A DNA stretch of 64,000 nucleotides from JAVBKU01 sp031553875 (GCA_031553875.1 JAVBKU010000006.1:58419-122418); one strand, 5' to 3'; shown: positions 16,029-23,908, counted from the first letter of the stretch. Translations and numbers: made by a program. The notes: generated by a model not told the origin, from the sequence alone.

Positions 16029-16445
16029 GTGCTCCCTAAAAAAAAACTCGACGCCCTCAAGCCCGATATGCAGAAGGTGGCCATGATCACCGCCCAGACG
16101 GGTGTATCATTCTTCAAGGGGTCGTTTCGCACCAAGAGCTTCGGCAGTAAGAAGTGGCCTGAGGCAAAGATCGACAAGGCGGGTAAACGCCGTCGCGGAT
16201 CGCTTATGGTAGACTCCGCCGGTCTGATGAATAGCGTGCGCACCTCCGAGATAACCCCAGAGCGGGTAACCTGGGCCGCCGGTAACGATAAGGTGGCTTA
16301 CGCCGAGCCCCACAACACCGGCGGGCGCGCCGGCAGGGGGAAGGGCTTCAATATGACACAGAGGCAGTTCATGGGCGATGCCGAGGAACTCAACACCAGG
16401 ATAGACCAGAGGATACTGTCCTATTTCAAAACCCTATTCAGATAA
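16029..16445 (+). CDS. Virion morphogenesis protein, Mu gpG-like
   Basis: The 138-residue protein starts at a GTG (an in-frame TAA at 16014 rules out a longer form). It contains VSFFKGSFRTKSFGSKKWPE, GSLMVDSAGLMNSVRTS, NDKVAYAEPHNTGG and MTQRQFMGDAEEL, the pattern of the gpG / HK97-gp10-like tail completion family. In Mu, gpG follows gpF, as here, though a 168-base non-coding stretch intervenes. No clear ribosome-binding site precedes the GTG. Confidence 0.78.
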   Translation: MLPKKKLDALKPDMQKVAMITAQTGVSFFKGSFRTKSFGSKKWPEAKIDKAGKRRRGSLMVDSAGLMNSVRTSEITPERVTWAAGNDKVAYAEPHNTGGRAGRGKGFNMTQRQFMGDAEELNTRIDQRILSYFKTLFR

Positions 16446-16477
16446 AGAGAGCCGTGCGGATCCGCACGGCTCTCTTT
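16444..16477. terminator. Bidirectional terminator, perfect 34-base palindrome
   Basis: A perfect inverted repeat with a GAGAGCCGTGCGGATCC half, A-run on one side and T-run on the other. It separates the rightward head block from the leftward early operon, serving both convergent transcripts. Confidence 0.85.
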
Positions 16478-16478
16478 G

Positions 16479-16955
16479 CTATTGCACCTCCAGCTTTACC
16501 ATCCTTATCTTGGTGGTTGTGGCTTCAGGGTCGGTATGGCTCACGTCGTAGGCCGTGTCGTATATCAACTCGTAGGCCTCCTTCGAGCTGTTGCCGGCCA
16601 ACTTCTTTATGCTGGCACGTACCAGGGGAGCGTAGTCGCCCCCTGTGAACATCTGGAGGGCTTCGTGTACCTGCTCGATCAGCTCCACCGTCTTGTAGGC
16701 CGCCTCGCGGTTGGGAGACTCCGGCGTGGACGAGGCCAGGCGTTGGCCGCCCACCGTTACCTTTACCGGCAGGGGGGTGATCTGCCCACCTGCTCCCCTC
16801 TGACTGGGGGCTATGTCGCCGATGTCGATCAGGGCGCAGGGCCAGTTTACGGGAGGTATCTCCAGGGCGAATTGTCCCCAATCCTTATCGACGTACAGGC
16901 CAGGTATCTTCTCCATAAGGCGATCCTGTACATCCGTTAAAATCTTTTTAATCAT
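16479..16955 (-). CDS. Hypothetical, possible tail terminator (Mu gp37-like place)
   Basis: The 158-residue protein begins MIKKILTDVQDRLMEKIPGL, continues with FALEIPPVNWPCALIDIGDI and PLPVKVTVGGQRLAS, and ends TTTKIRMVKLEVQ. The pattern of an N-terminal helix, a pair of strands and a closing strand resembles tail-terminator/completion proteins. It is the last gene of the minus-strand early transcript, back to back with the gpG gene. Identification is by pattern only. Confidence 0.5.
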   Translation of the reverse strand: MIKKILTDVQDRLMEKIPGLYVDKDWGQFALEIPPVNWPCALIDIGDIAPSQRGAGGQITPLPVKVTVGGQRLASSTPESPNREAAYKTVELIEQVHEALQMFTGGDYAPLVRASIKKLAGNSSKEAYELIYDTAYDVSHTDPEATTTKIRMVKLEVQ

Positions 16956-17169
16956 CGAATAGCTTCAGTTGGTTTTTATCTTCGGCGGGCTTCTCGTTCA
17001 GATCGCCCAGCGGAGTGTTGATGTACTTGAGCAGTGTCTGGTAACAACATGGGTACACGGGGTACACGTAATGCTTCCAAACCTTGTAATAACTCTTGGC
17101 ATAGTTGCCCGGCTCATAGTGCTTCTGCACGATGTCGCACACGAGCTTCATTCGCCGGAGTGTATTCAT
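16948..17169 (-). CDS. Small hypothetical prophage protein
   Basis: From the ATG at 17169 the product is 73 residues: a basic N-terminal helix (MNTLRRMKLVCDIVQKHYEP), an aromatic middle (YYKVWKHYVYPVYPCCYQTL) and an acidic tail (KNQLKLFDD). It overlaps the next gene by 8 bases. The arrangement suggests a small regulator. No family is recognised. A start five codons upstream (17184) is also open. Confidence 0.5.
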   Translation of the reverse strand: MNTLRRMKLVCDIVQKHYEPGNYAKSYYKVWKHYVYPVYPCCYQTLLKYINTPLGDLNEKPAEDKNQLKLFDD

Positions 17170-17212
17170 TCTATGCCTGCCCATTTACAGCCGGTTATGC
17201 CTTACGGCGGGT

Positions 17213-17413
17213 TTAACTTTTCGGGTACGGTTCGATCGTGATCTCGACGCTGGTGGATTTGTTTACACGGCCACTCCCGCCGCACACCTCGCAGGGTTCG
17301 GTAAGTGGATCGGGGCCGATACAAGGGTGGTACTTGACGAAGACCTCCCCCGTGCCCTGGCAGTTCCGGCATATCTCGGTACGCCGGAAGTTGTATCTGC
17401 GGACTTTTGCCAT
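17213..17413 (-). CDS. Small zinc-finger protein, DnaJ-type CxxCxGxG
   Basis: From the ATG at 17413 the product is 66 residues with two CxxCxGxG motifs (CRNCQGTG and CEVCGGSG) that together should bind one zinc, as in the DnaJ cysteine-rich domain. A short strand pair lies between them (VFVKYHPCIGPDPLTEP). No J domain is present. The gene starts 3 bases after the DUF3164 stop. Its role in the phage is unknown. Confidence 0.65.
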   Translation of the reverse strand: MAKVRRYNFRRTEICRNCQGTGEVFVKYHPCIGPDPLTEPCEVCGGSGRVNKSTSVEITIEPYPKS

Positions 17414-17415
17414 TA

Positions 17416-18078
17416 CTACGCCTCCGTCATGCCAAGCGGGATATAGTGCCACATCCCCTTGTCGTCTTTGTGCTCCGCCCGTATAAAGGTCTTCGTGAGG
17501 TTCGGAACATAGGCCTCCTCGATGATCATGATACCCTCGTTCAGGCGATCGTTGTGGAGCTCATCGGCCATCTTGCGTAGCTGCAGCACCTTGTTGGCTT
17601 TCAGGTTGCCAGCGGCATCGCGTGAAAGCAGACGCAGTATCTGGTTTACGAGTGCCTTCGTTTCGGGGTCGCGGATCAGACCCGTCACCGACTCCTTCAC
17701 GATGGCGATTCCATCGTTTACGGTATCCTTCCATCCGTCGGTCGCGTAGCGGCCGATGGTAATGCGGCGGTCGCCTTCAGAATGGGTAAACGTGTGGCTC
17801 TTCTGGTCGTCCTTGGTCAGGTTGAGCACATCGGCCTTCATCTTAAGGATGGCCTCGAAGTTCTCCAGCACGGTGGCCTTTACCGTCTTTATATCACCGG
17901 AAAGATCGCGCAATACAGGGATGGCTTCGGCGAGTTCGTCGTCCACCATCTGGCTATAGGTGGCGCGGTCTGCTTTGGCCTTTTCTGCGGCCACTTTTTT
18001 GGCGTTGGCGGCCTTGAACGCTTCGTACTCGGCCGCTTCCTCGGCGGTCATTTGTACGGTTTTGGTTTCGTCTGTCAT
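17416..18078 (-). CDS. DUF3164 family protein
   Basis: The 220-residue protein matches the DUF3164 proteins found in the early region of Mu-like phages: a coiled N-terminal part (EAAEYEAFKAANAKKVAAEK), a central SHTFTHSEGDRRITIGRYAT segment and a C-terminal VLQLRKMADELHNDRLNEGI stretch. Function is unknown. It lies between the frameshifted gene upstream and the zinc-finger gene downstream. Confidence 0.78.
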   Translation of the reverse strand: MTDETKTVQMTAEEAAEYEAFKAANAKKVAAEKAKADRATYSQMVDDELAEAIPVLRDLSGDIKTVKATVLENFEAILKMKADVLNLTKDDQKSHTFTHSEGDRRITIGRYATDGWKDTVNDGIAIVKESVTGLIRDPETKALVNQILRLLSRDAAGNLKANKVLQLRKMADELHNDRLNEGIMIIEEAYVPNLTKTFIRAEHKDDKGMWHYIPLGMTEA

Positions 18079-18092
18079 TGATGTAATAGTGG

Positions 18093-18402
18093 TTAAAAGA
18101 TTTTAGCGGTAATAAGAAAGTCGACCAACCGACTGCGCTGGGGCTCGGCGATAAGCTCGAGCAGACAGGTGAGGGCTTCGATGTAGCGCAGGCCCTTGGG
18201 CGTCGGCATGTCTGGTATTACGGCCACCGGGCCGTTTTGTTCAGAATTTACCCCCCCCCGTTTCCTCGACGGGAACGGGCCTCGTTTCTGTCTCGGGGAT
18301 CGCGCGGCGGGTGTATTTCCGTTTCGGCTTGGGTTCGGTGTTCTTGGTGGCGGGCTTCAACCTCCTGGAGATCGGGGGCTCGCTTGAGAAAATTTCGTCC
18401 AT
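18093..18402 (-). pseudogene. Small gene interrupted by a G9 tract (frameshift)
   Basis: The minus strand opens with MDEIFSSEPPISRRLKPATK and a basic, proline-rich N-terminus, then hits a run of nine G (18251-18259) and stops at TGA (18241) after 53 residues. With eight G the frame stays open as VNSEQNGPVAVIPDMPTPKG, then LRYIEALTCLLELIAEPQRS, to TAA at 18093, giving about 102 residues. The downstream part is clearly protein-like. Possible causes are a sequencing or assembly error, a true null allele, or slippage-based phase variation. No known family. Confidence 0.55.
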
Positions 18403-18406
18403 AGCT

Positions 18407-18598
18407 TTAGTCTTTTAATGTCATTTGTATTAATGCTAAAATCCCATACGCGAGTAGCACAAAACCGATAGGCCCCCAAAGAGGGACAGTTACCCACCAC
18501 CATGACCAGGTGATAACATTAGTAAGTTTGAGTACCAAAAACGCAATAAATAAAAGGCCGCCAAAGCTGATCCCAAAAGAGGATGATGTATTACTCAT
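18407..18598 (-). CDS. Small two-helix membrane protein (Fragile-X-F-like)
   Basis: From the ATG at 18598 the product is 63 residues with two membrane segments (FGGLLFIAFLVLKLTNVI and VPLWGPIGFVLLAYGILALI) joined by a Trp-rich turn (TWSWWWVT). This layout matches the small phage protein often annotated as transmembrane Fragile-X-F protein, with unknown function. A longer start at 18700 would run back into the tRNA-like gene and is rejected. Confidence 0.6.
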   Translation of the reverse strand: MSNTSSSFGISFGGLLFIAFLVLKLTNVITWSWWWVTVPLWGPIGFVLLAYGILALIQMTLKD

Positions 18599-18634
18599 AA
18601 TAGTTATTGTTATGCCCGCAGGCTGGTTAATTTG

Positions 18635-18727
18635 TTCCGGCGGCGGGAGTCGAACCCGCAGAGTCACACTGCTACTATACTTCACAACGCTGTGTTGCAA
18701 TTTGCCTTACCTTTCAGCCACGCCGGA
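18635..18727 (-). tRNA. Prophage class II tRNA-like gene, anticodon unclear
   Basis: On the minus strand a perfect 7-bp acceptor (TCCGGCG with CGCCGGA), a short D arm with GGTAA, and a perfect T arm (GCGGG-TTCGACT-CCCGC) enclose a long variable region, as in tRNA-Leu or tRNA-Ser. The 93-base length fits class II. The anticodon arm does not give a clean 5-bp stem with a T33; the best loop is CACAGCG. No CCA is encoded. It is likely a degenerate or unusual tRNA. Confidence 0.55.
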
Positions 18728-18733
18728 GGTCAT

Positions 18734-19075
18734 TTATTCTACGATCTCCCAGTCTTCAGAGAGCATATCGGTCTGTGACGCCAGCCACCCGTTTACAATA
18801 CTTCCGTCGGCGGCTTTCATGCACAGATAAGCTGTGAATTTAACCTTGTCGGTGGCATCGATACGGTCAATAAAGCGGGGGTCTGTACGTTCTGCAAAGT
18901 AGCCTTTGACAGATTGCGGAAGGCTCTTAACGGTGTGAACGATCATTTCAACGGATAGGAAATCCTCGGGACGTTGAAAAATGAACATCCCTTTGCCGTT
19001 CCACCCTGCACGGCGTACTAACTTACCTTCTTTTAGGGCCTCGAGAGCCTGTCCGAAATTCATTGATTTTTCCAT
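18734..19075 (-). CDS. DUF2829/Tad2-like protein (possible Thoeris anti-defence)
   Basis: The 113-residue protein starts MEKSMNFGQALEALKEGKLV and has the DUF2829 hallmark RRAGWNGKGMFIFQRPEDF, a YLCMKAADGSIVNGWLASQT segment and an SEDWEIVE end. Known Tad2 proteins of this family bind and sequester the glycocyclic ADP-ribose signal made by Thoeris defence. DUF2829 proteins are widespread in phages and not all have been tested. It lies in the early operon, a natural place for a counter-defence gene, just after the class II tRNA-like gene. Confidence 0.75.
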   Translation of the reverse strand: MEKSMNFGQALEALKEGKLVRRAGWNGKGMFIFQRPEDFLSVEMIVHTVKSLPQSVKGYFAERTDPRFIDRIDATDKVKFTAYLCMKAADGSIVNGWLASQTDMLSEDWEIVE

Positions 19076-19111
19076 AGTTAATTGAGTTTTATGCCTTGCG
19101 GCTGGTTATTG

Positions 19112-19576
19112 TTAGTTTACAGAGTCACCAGTGGGAGCGGTAAATCCCTGCAGGGAAATAGCCGCCGTCAGCGTGTCGATGGAGGTGATATCCTTCTGCT
19201 TGTTCAGGAAGGTGTGGTAAAGGTTGCGTAGGCGCTCGGCCGGGATCTTGTTAAAGCTGTCGTAGCCGGTGGCGCGACAGGCGATCCCCTTGATCACCTC
19301 GGCGTTGTTCTCGCGGCGGGTGGCCTTGAGCCAGCCGCCGATGGAGGCCATCGTCTGCTTGCGGAGACGGTCGAGCTCTCCATATTTCGACCCCTGTGCG
19401 CGCTTCTCGAGAGCGGCGCAAATGTCTATCAACTCATGGGTGTCGATCTCCGCACTACTCTCCACTCCTCGGCTCTCCACGATGGCGAGTTTCTCGTCGG
19501 GGGTAAGCCCGGCCGCTGCGCACAGAGTGTGAAACTTGCGCAAGATCTTCCTGTGTATATCGTCCATTGCTTTCAT
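19112..19576 (-). CDS. GemA/gp16-like protein (DUF1018-like)
   Basis: The 154-residue protein has the Mu gp16/GemA pattern: an N-terminal HRKILRKFHTLCAAAGLTPD, a LRKQTMASIGGWLKATRREN segment, a GIACRATGYDSFNKIPAERL segment and RNLYHTFLNKQKDI. In Mu, GemA lies in the semi-essential early region and alters host gene expression. It follows the P-loop ATPase gene. M4 is an alternative start. Confidence 0.7.
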   Translation of the reverse strand: MKAMDDIHRKILRKFHTLCAAAGLTPDEKLAIVESRGVESSAEIDTHELIDICAALEKRAQGSKYGELDRLRKQTMASIGGWLKATRRENNAEVIKGIACRATGYDSFNKIPAERLRNLYHTFLNKQKDITSIDTLTAAISLQGFTAPTGDSVN

Positions 19577-19587
19577 AGCGTTGTTTT

Positions 19588-20235
19588 TTATAGTTTATCC
19601 GCCCAATACTCGGCGGCTCCTTTCTTCCATATCACGAAGTCCGCCCCGCCTTCGCCCGTCGAGGGGTTCTCGTAGCGGGTGGTCACAAATGCCGTGTAGC
19701 CTTCCACCCGTATCTTAACATCCGACAGACGGCGGACGGTTTCGGCAATGGCCGGATCGGGCAGTTTGTTCTTCTCGTGCGAGATAAACACGAACAGTTT
19801 GTCGGGGAAATCCTCCAACAGCTCCAGGTACCCCCGCCGGTTGAAACCCACCAGGCAAGTGATCGAGTCGATGAACACCACCTCGGGGCTTTTACGCTTG
19901 GCCAGCCGTGCCCGGAGCGGCTCGAGGGGCTCGCGGTTGAGCAGTATCACGTTTTTGCCTGCCTCCTCCATCTTCACCCTTTCCCAGGCGGTCTGGAAGC
20001 TCCGGCAAAGTCCCTGCTCGAGGGTGTCGTAGGCCACCCGCCGGAACTGCGCCAGGTACTTGCACAGCTTCAGTGTGAATGTGGTCTTGCCGGTACCGCT
20101 CCCGCCGTAGATGATCCACGAACCGCGCAACTCCGGCCGCCCCACCGAAGCGAGCCACGGCCCATCGAAGTCGGCGACGTCGAAACGAGCCTCGCACACA
20201 TTGCGGTTGCTGATCGCTTTTGTTGCTTTTGCCAT
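19588..20235 (-). CDS. RecA-like P-loop ATPase
   Basis: The 215-residue protein has a Walker A at about residues 43-51 (YGGSGTGKTTFTLKL), a Walker B (PEVVFIDSITCLVGF) and a later FVFISHEKNKLP segment like the sensor motif of RecA/Sak4-type ATPases. It lies between the MuB-like gene and GemA. Candidate roles are recombination or annealing during replicative transposition. Compared with Mu, this is a second ATPase beside MuB. Confidence 0.75.
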   Translation of the reverse strand: MAKATKAISNRNVCEARFDVADFDGPWLASVGRPELRGSWIIYGGSGTGKTTFTLKLCKYLAQFRRVAYDTLEQGLCRSFQTAWERVKMEEAGKNVILLNREPLEPLRARLAKRKSPEVVFIDSITCLVGFNRRGYLELLEDFPDKLFVFISHEKNKLPDPAIAETVRRLSDVKIRVEGYTAFVTTRYENPSTGEGGADFVIWKKGAAEYWADKL

Positions 20236-20249
20236 AAATCAAAGAGCAT

Positions 20250-21107
20250 TTAAGCGGCGTTAGAACGCTGTTTTTTCAGTGCGTGGATCTTGCGCTTCAC
20301 GCGGCGCAGGTCGTTCTCGCAGTCGTCGTACACCTCGCGGATGGCGCGGGTGTCGTCGATACCGTTGGCTATACACACGGCCGCCACGTCCTCGCCGTTT
20401 ACGATCGGAATGGGGATGAACTTGCGGCCCACACGAGAGTAGATCTCCTTGTAGCCTTTGCGGTTGATCCTGACGCCCTTCTTAATGCGCTTCTCCAGGT
20501 AGTCAGTGGCGCACAGGATGATCCCCACGTGATCCTCCAGTTTGTTGTACAGGGTGATGAAAAAATACAGCACCTGGTCGCTGATCTTGTCGGCCTCGTC
20601 GAGGATGATCATAGGGCGTTCCTTGCGCTTCAGGGCGAGAATGATATCGGACATCATTTCGGAAACCGTCGAGCCGGAGGAGTCGAGGCCCATCGTCTGG
20701 AGTAGCTCCGTCATGAACTGTTTGCGGTTCCAGTACTCGGAACATGAGAGGTTGTACACGTTGCGGTGGCTGTGTTCGTAGGCGCGTATGGCCTCGCTCT
20801 TACCACATCCTGCGTCGCCCGTTACGGCGAACACCAGGGCATCCTGCTGAGCCGCGTCGAGCAGGTCATACATGCGGCGGTACCCCCGCGTTTCGACCAC
20901 CATCCATTCGCGCGGATCATAGCCCACCTGCGAGGCGATGGTGCGCCACATTTCGTCGGTGATCAAGTCCCAGTTACTATTCAGTACTTGGCTGATCGTG
21001 GCCGCGCTGACTGATTTAAGGGCGATGGACGCTTTGTTTTGGCTACCCTTGAGGTCGCAGAACTCTGCGAGCTTCGATCTGATCTGTTCTTTTTCTGCAG
21101 TTGTCAT
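20250..21107 (-). CDS. MuB-like transposition target-capture ATPase
   Basis: The 285-residue protein has an N-terminal HTH (LKGSQNKASIALKSVSAATI, residues 1-60), a Walker A (VTGDAGCGKSEAIRAYE, about residues 95-105), a Walker B (PMIILDEADKI) and a downstream arginine-rich C-terminus (NDLRRVKRKIHALKKQR). This is the plan of MuB, which coats target DNA and delivers it to the transposase. It lies directly downstream of the transposase gene. Confidence 0.88.
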   Translation of the reverse strand: MTTAEKEQIRSKLAEFCDLKGSQNKASIALKSVSAATISQVLNSNWDLITDEMWRTIASQVGYDPREWMVVETRGYRRMYDLLDAAQQDALVFAVTGDAGCGKSEAIRAYEHSHRNVYNLSCSEYWNRKQFMTELLQTMGLDSSGSTVSEMMSDIILALKRKERPMIILDEADKISDQVLYFFITLYNKLEDHVGIILCATDYLEKRIKKGVRINRKGYKEIYSRVGRKFIPIPIVNGEDVAAVCIANGIDDTRAIREVYDDCENDLRRVKRKIHALKKQRSNAA

Positions 21108-21133
21108 AATTTTCTATTTTTTCAGATTAATGA

Positions 21134-23152
21134 TTAAGTCAAACTCCAAAAGTTCTGCTCGCCGATCTCTACGTCTACCGCTTTAGTGGTGACTATCTTC
21201 GGCGTTATTTCGGTGTAGTCGATCTCCTGGGCGTCGGGCGACTGCAGGCGGCGGGTTTGCTTGCGATCTTTGTTCTGACCCTTGCTATCGCACAGGAGCA
21301 GGCGCGCGGCTACGTCGAGCTGAGGCTGATCGGCGAAGAACTCCTCCACCTTGCCGCGCGAGAGCGCGAGTTTTTTGGTCAGGGTGCTCTCGAGTTGTTT
21401 GTTGAATTGGTTTACCCTGGCCAACGCCCCCGCGTCGCCCTCTCTGCGTTCGGCCAGCGCCATCGGCTGCTCGTGTTTGCTCTCGAGCATGAAACGGAGC
21501 GTGCCGTCCTCGCTTACGGCCAGGATCCTGTCGAGGTTGTCGGGGTCATACTTAACCGTCCAGGGCACGTGCGCGTATTCGCGGAAACGCGCATCGAAAC
21601 AGTCGTAGTCGCGTTTTGCCCCGCAGAGAGTCGGGCGCAGACCCGGCCCCTCGATGGCGTTTTTGCGGCCTGTTTCGGCGCCGAAGTGGAGCAGGTACTG
21701 TTCGTCCTGGAGCGGTAGCCGGCGATCGTCCGGGAGCTGCCCGAACAGGGCCACGTATTGCTCGCGTTTCTCAGCGCGCTCCTGTTCCATCATCGCCATC
21801 AGCTGGGCGCGACAGCCGTCCTCGTCCGGGAAGCTGTGGCGGCCCTTATTCAAAAACTCACTATTGGGCTGGAGGTTCTTATCGGAGGTGATACCGAAGC
21901 CCGCCCAGTTACGAGCCATCTGGCAGTAGGTGCGGTTCAGGTGGTTGAAGTATGGTTCGATCACCTTAGACTTGGCGTTGTGCGCCCGGGCGGGGGTGTA
22001 GGTTTCACCCATCACATTGTAGAGCGGTGTGAGCGCCCCGCGCCCGTAGTTATCGCTCTGGATCTGGTTGGCGCGATACCGGCGGCCGAACAGCTCCGCC
22101 GTGTGGTTGGCCGCATTGCGCAGCGCCTCGCGGATCAGCTCGGGACACTCCTTCTCGCCGATGGCGTAGCCGATCGGGTAGTTCACACAGGGGTCGAGCA
22201 CGACTACTACCGTCAGGCGGTTGGTGTATGTGGTTACCTGGTGTCCGTTCCTGTTCTCGGTGGTTTTTTGGTAGAGCAGCTCCGCCGTCCACCCGTCGAG
22301 CGTCCAGTAGAGGAGCGGCAAGGTGGGGCGGGTACGCTTCACCTGCATAGTCCGCTGGTTGCGGAAGCGTGTTTCGCCCAGGCGGCCGCCCGAGGTAAGC
22401 AGATCGTATTTTTCACGTAGTATCTCGATAGGCCTTTTGCTGATCTCCTGCCAGCCTTGAGTCTTGGCCAAGGCGTTGTACATATCCCGTATCTGCGTAT
22501 CCGCGAAATTGCGCGGGTCGGCCATCAACTGTGTTAAAATATTTTCTTGTATATCCTGGTCGACTTTGGCGGCGTTGCGGTTCTGGAACTTGCCCGAGAT
22601 CAGCGCGCCGAAACCACCACGCATGTACTCGTTGAATTTCTCCTGCAATCGACGGGGGTTGTTCGGCAGACTGTTCGGGAACCGGTCGGCCAGCTGAGGC
22701 AGGGCCTTCGCTGCGCGTTTCCAAAAGTCGGTTTTATTAATACCCGGCTTGCTTTGGCGGGCGCGGTGGCTGTTCGCCTGCTCCAGCATCGTGCGGAACG
22801 TGTTCAGGATCGCCGCATTGTTGGCGTATTCCGTTTGTTTCTCCGTCTCCAGGTGGCGGCCGTCGGGTAAGATGAAGCTCTCATAGAAATTGAGCGCCGC
22901 ACCGTCGGGGGTGATCATATCCATAAATGGTTTGCTTTCGGCGCGGGCCTGCAAGTCGGGCTGGCGGCGGTAGACTTCCGTCCGATATTTCAACGGAAGG
23001 CTCTCCACAGCGAACAGAGCCGGGGTAGAATTGCATCCACGACGTACTTGTTCGATTTTACCACGAAATCTCGCTTGTTTTATGTGCGTTTCGCTCATAA
23101 AATTGGTGAGTTCCATGTGTGATATGCAGAGAATGTTGTTATATATTTCCAT
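21134..23152 (-). CDS. MuA-like DDE transposase
   Basis: The 672-residue protein carries the DDE core: an Asp near residue 284 in YWTLDGWTAEL, an Asp near 367 in IQSDNYGRGALTP, and a Glu near 399 in AKSKVIEPYFNHLNR. The N-terminal third (residues 20-240) should hold the DNA-binding domains. The C-terminal 150 residues are likely the MuB-contact part. Length is close to Mu A (663). The enzyme cuts phage ends and joins them to target DNA during integration and replication. M1 is taken as the start; M13 and M19 are possible. Confidence 0.93.
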   Translation of the reverse strand: MEIYNNILCISHMELTNFMSETHIKQARFRGKIEQVRRGCNSTPALFAVESLPLKYRTEVYRRQPDLQARAESKPFMDMITPDGAALNFYESFILPDGRHLETEKQTEYANNAAILNTFRTMLEQANSHRARQSKPGINKTDFWKRAAKALPQLADRFPNSLPNNPRRLQEKFNEYMRGGFGALISGKFQNRNAAKVDQDIQENILTQLMADPRNFADTQIRDMYNALAKTQGWQEISKRPIEILREKYDLLTSGGRLGETRFRNQRTMQVKRTRPTLPLLYWTLDGWTAELLYQKTTENRNGHQVTTYTNRLTVVVVLDPCVNYPIGYAIGEKECPELIREALRNAANHTAELFGRRYRANQIQSDNYGRGALTPLYNVMGETYTPARAHNAKSKVIEPYFNHLNRTYCQMARNWAGFGITSDKNLQPNSEFLNKGRHSFPDEDGCRAQLMAMMEQERAEKREQYVALFGQLPDDRRLPLQDEQYLLHFGAETGRKNAIEGPGLRPTLCGAKRDYDCFDARFREYAHVPWTVKYDPDNLDRILAVSEDGTLRFMLESKHEQPMALAERREGDAGALARVNQFNKQLESTLTKKLALSRGKVEEFFADQPQLDVAARLLLCDSKGQNKDRKQTRRLQSPDAQEIDYTEITPKIVTTKAVDVEIGEQNFWSLT

Positions 23153-23223
23153 AACGCAGTACTGTTATTCTTTGCCCCCGTGCCGGTATCGATCCGGGTA
23201 GACTCCTCGTCCACGGGCGATGT

Positions 23224-23646
23224 TTAATAATCCTTGCCGTGTTTATACGGACGACCTGCATTATAGGCCATCTTCGCCTCCACGTGCGCCTGGAGGTCAA
23301 TGCCCATTGACATAGCTAATTCCGCTGTCCGAATGATGATGTCAGCCAGCTCATCTTCAAAAGAGTCCTTTATAAAGTCCTCAAAGGCTGTCTCTTTATT
23401 ATCGGGATACATTCTCTGGAAACTCCTCAATTGCGCCCATCGATTATTTCTGTCGGCCTCGACCGCCTCCGACACTTCGGCGTGAATCAGTGCCAGCTTA
23501 CGCGCCGTAGCGAGCGATTGTAGCTCGTTTGCTTGACCTGTATTCTGGCATATATTCATAAGTGCAGTAACTCCCTCGTTAAACCCATGCTTATTGGCAT
23601 TCTGATGAGCGCGATGTCCCAGGTCGTTTAGATATTTCGTTGTCAT
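23224..23646 (-). CDS. MazG-like nucleotide pyrophosphohydrolase
   Basis: From the ATG at 23646 the product is 140 residues. It carries the MazG signature: an ExxE pair in LIHAEVSEAVEADRN and an ExxD pair in SFEDELADIIIRTAEL, which bind magnesium and the triphosphate. It ends AKMAYNAGRPYKHGKDY, as in phage MazG-like enzymes. The enzyme hydrolyses NTPs or (p)ppGpp-related nucleotides. The upstream extension to 23934 is rejected because it runs through the Ner-like gene and promoter. Confidence 0.8.
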   Translation of the reverse strand: MTTKYLNDLGHRAHQNANKHGFNEGVTALMNICQNTGQANELQSLATARKLALIHAEVSEAVEADRNNRWAQLRSFQRMYPDNKETAFEDFIKDSFEDELADIIIRTAELAMSMGIDLQAHVEAKMAYNAGRPYKHGKDY

Positions 23647-23657
23647 AATGATGAGGT

Positions 23658-23873
23658 TTAGTATGTTCGTTTTCTGCGATTGGGATCGTGTTCGACACCC
23701 CCGCGCTCCAGGGCGGCCTTGCGGAGCATTTTCGCTGTCGGAGAGTCTTGCCGGAAGGTCAAAGCCTCCCATACGCATTTTTCGGATACATTGAAATCCT
23801 TTGCGAGTTGTCGCTTCCCGCCGTGGGGCATCATAATCTGCGGCATATTTGTTCGTTTTATTGGTTTTTTCAT
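23658..23873 (-). CDS. Ner-like early regulator (small HTH)
   Basis: The 71-residue basic protein has an HTH-like segment (GGKRQLAKDFNVSEKCVWEA) and a basic tail. It is the first gene of the leftward early operon, next to the repressor, the position of Ner/Cro. M10 is a possible alternative start. Role is inferred from place and motif. Confidence 0.6.
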   Translation of the reverse strand: MKKPIKRTNMPQIMMPHGGKRQLAKDFNVSEKCVWEALTFRQDSPTAKMLRKAALERGGVEHDPNRRKRTY

Positions 23874-23887
23874 AACTTTGGTGCGAG

Positions 23888-23901
23888 GTAATAGTTATTA
23901 C
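23888..23901. promoter_or_regulatory. Palindromic operator between repressor and early operon
   Basis: GTAATAGTTATTAC has perfect 6-bp arms and a 2-base centre. It lies just downstream of the early promoter -7 box, so a bound repressor would block early transcription. Confidence 0.55.
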
Positions 23902-23908
23902 TTGGATA

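Noticed and set aside
15898..16086. 62-codon plus-strand frame between MuF-toxin and gpG
   Set aside because: No start context, and the region is better explained by hairpins; gpG uses another frame.
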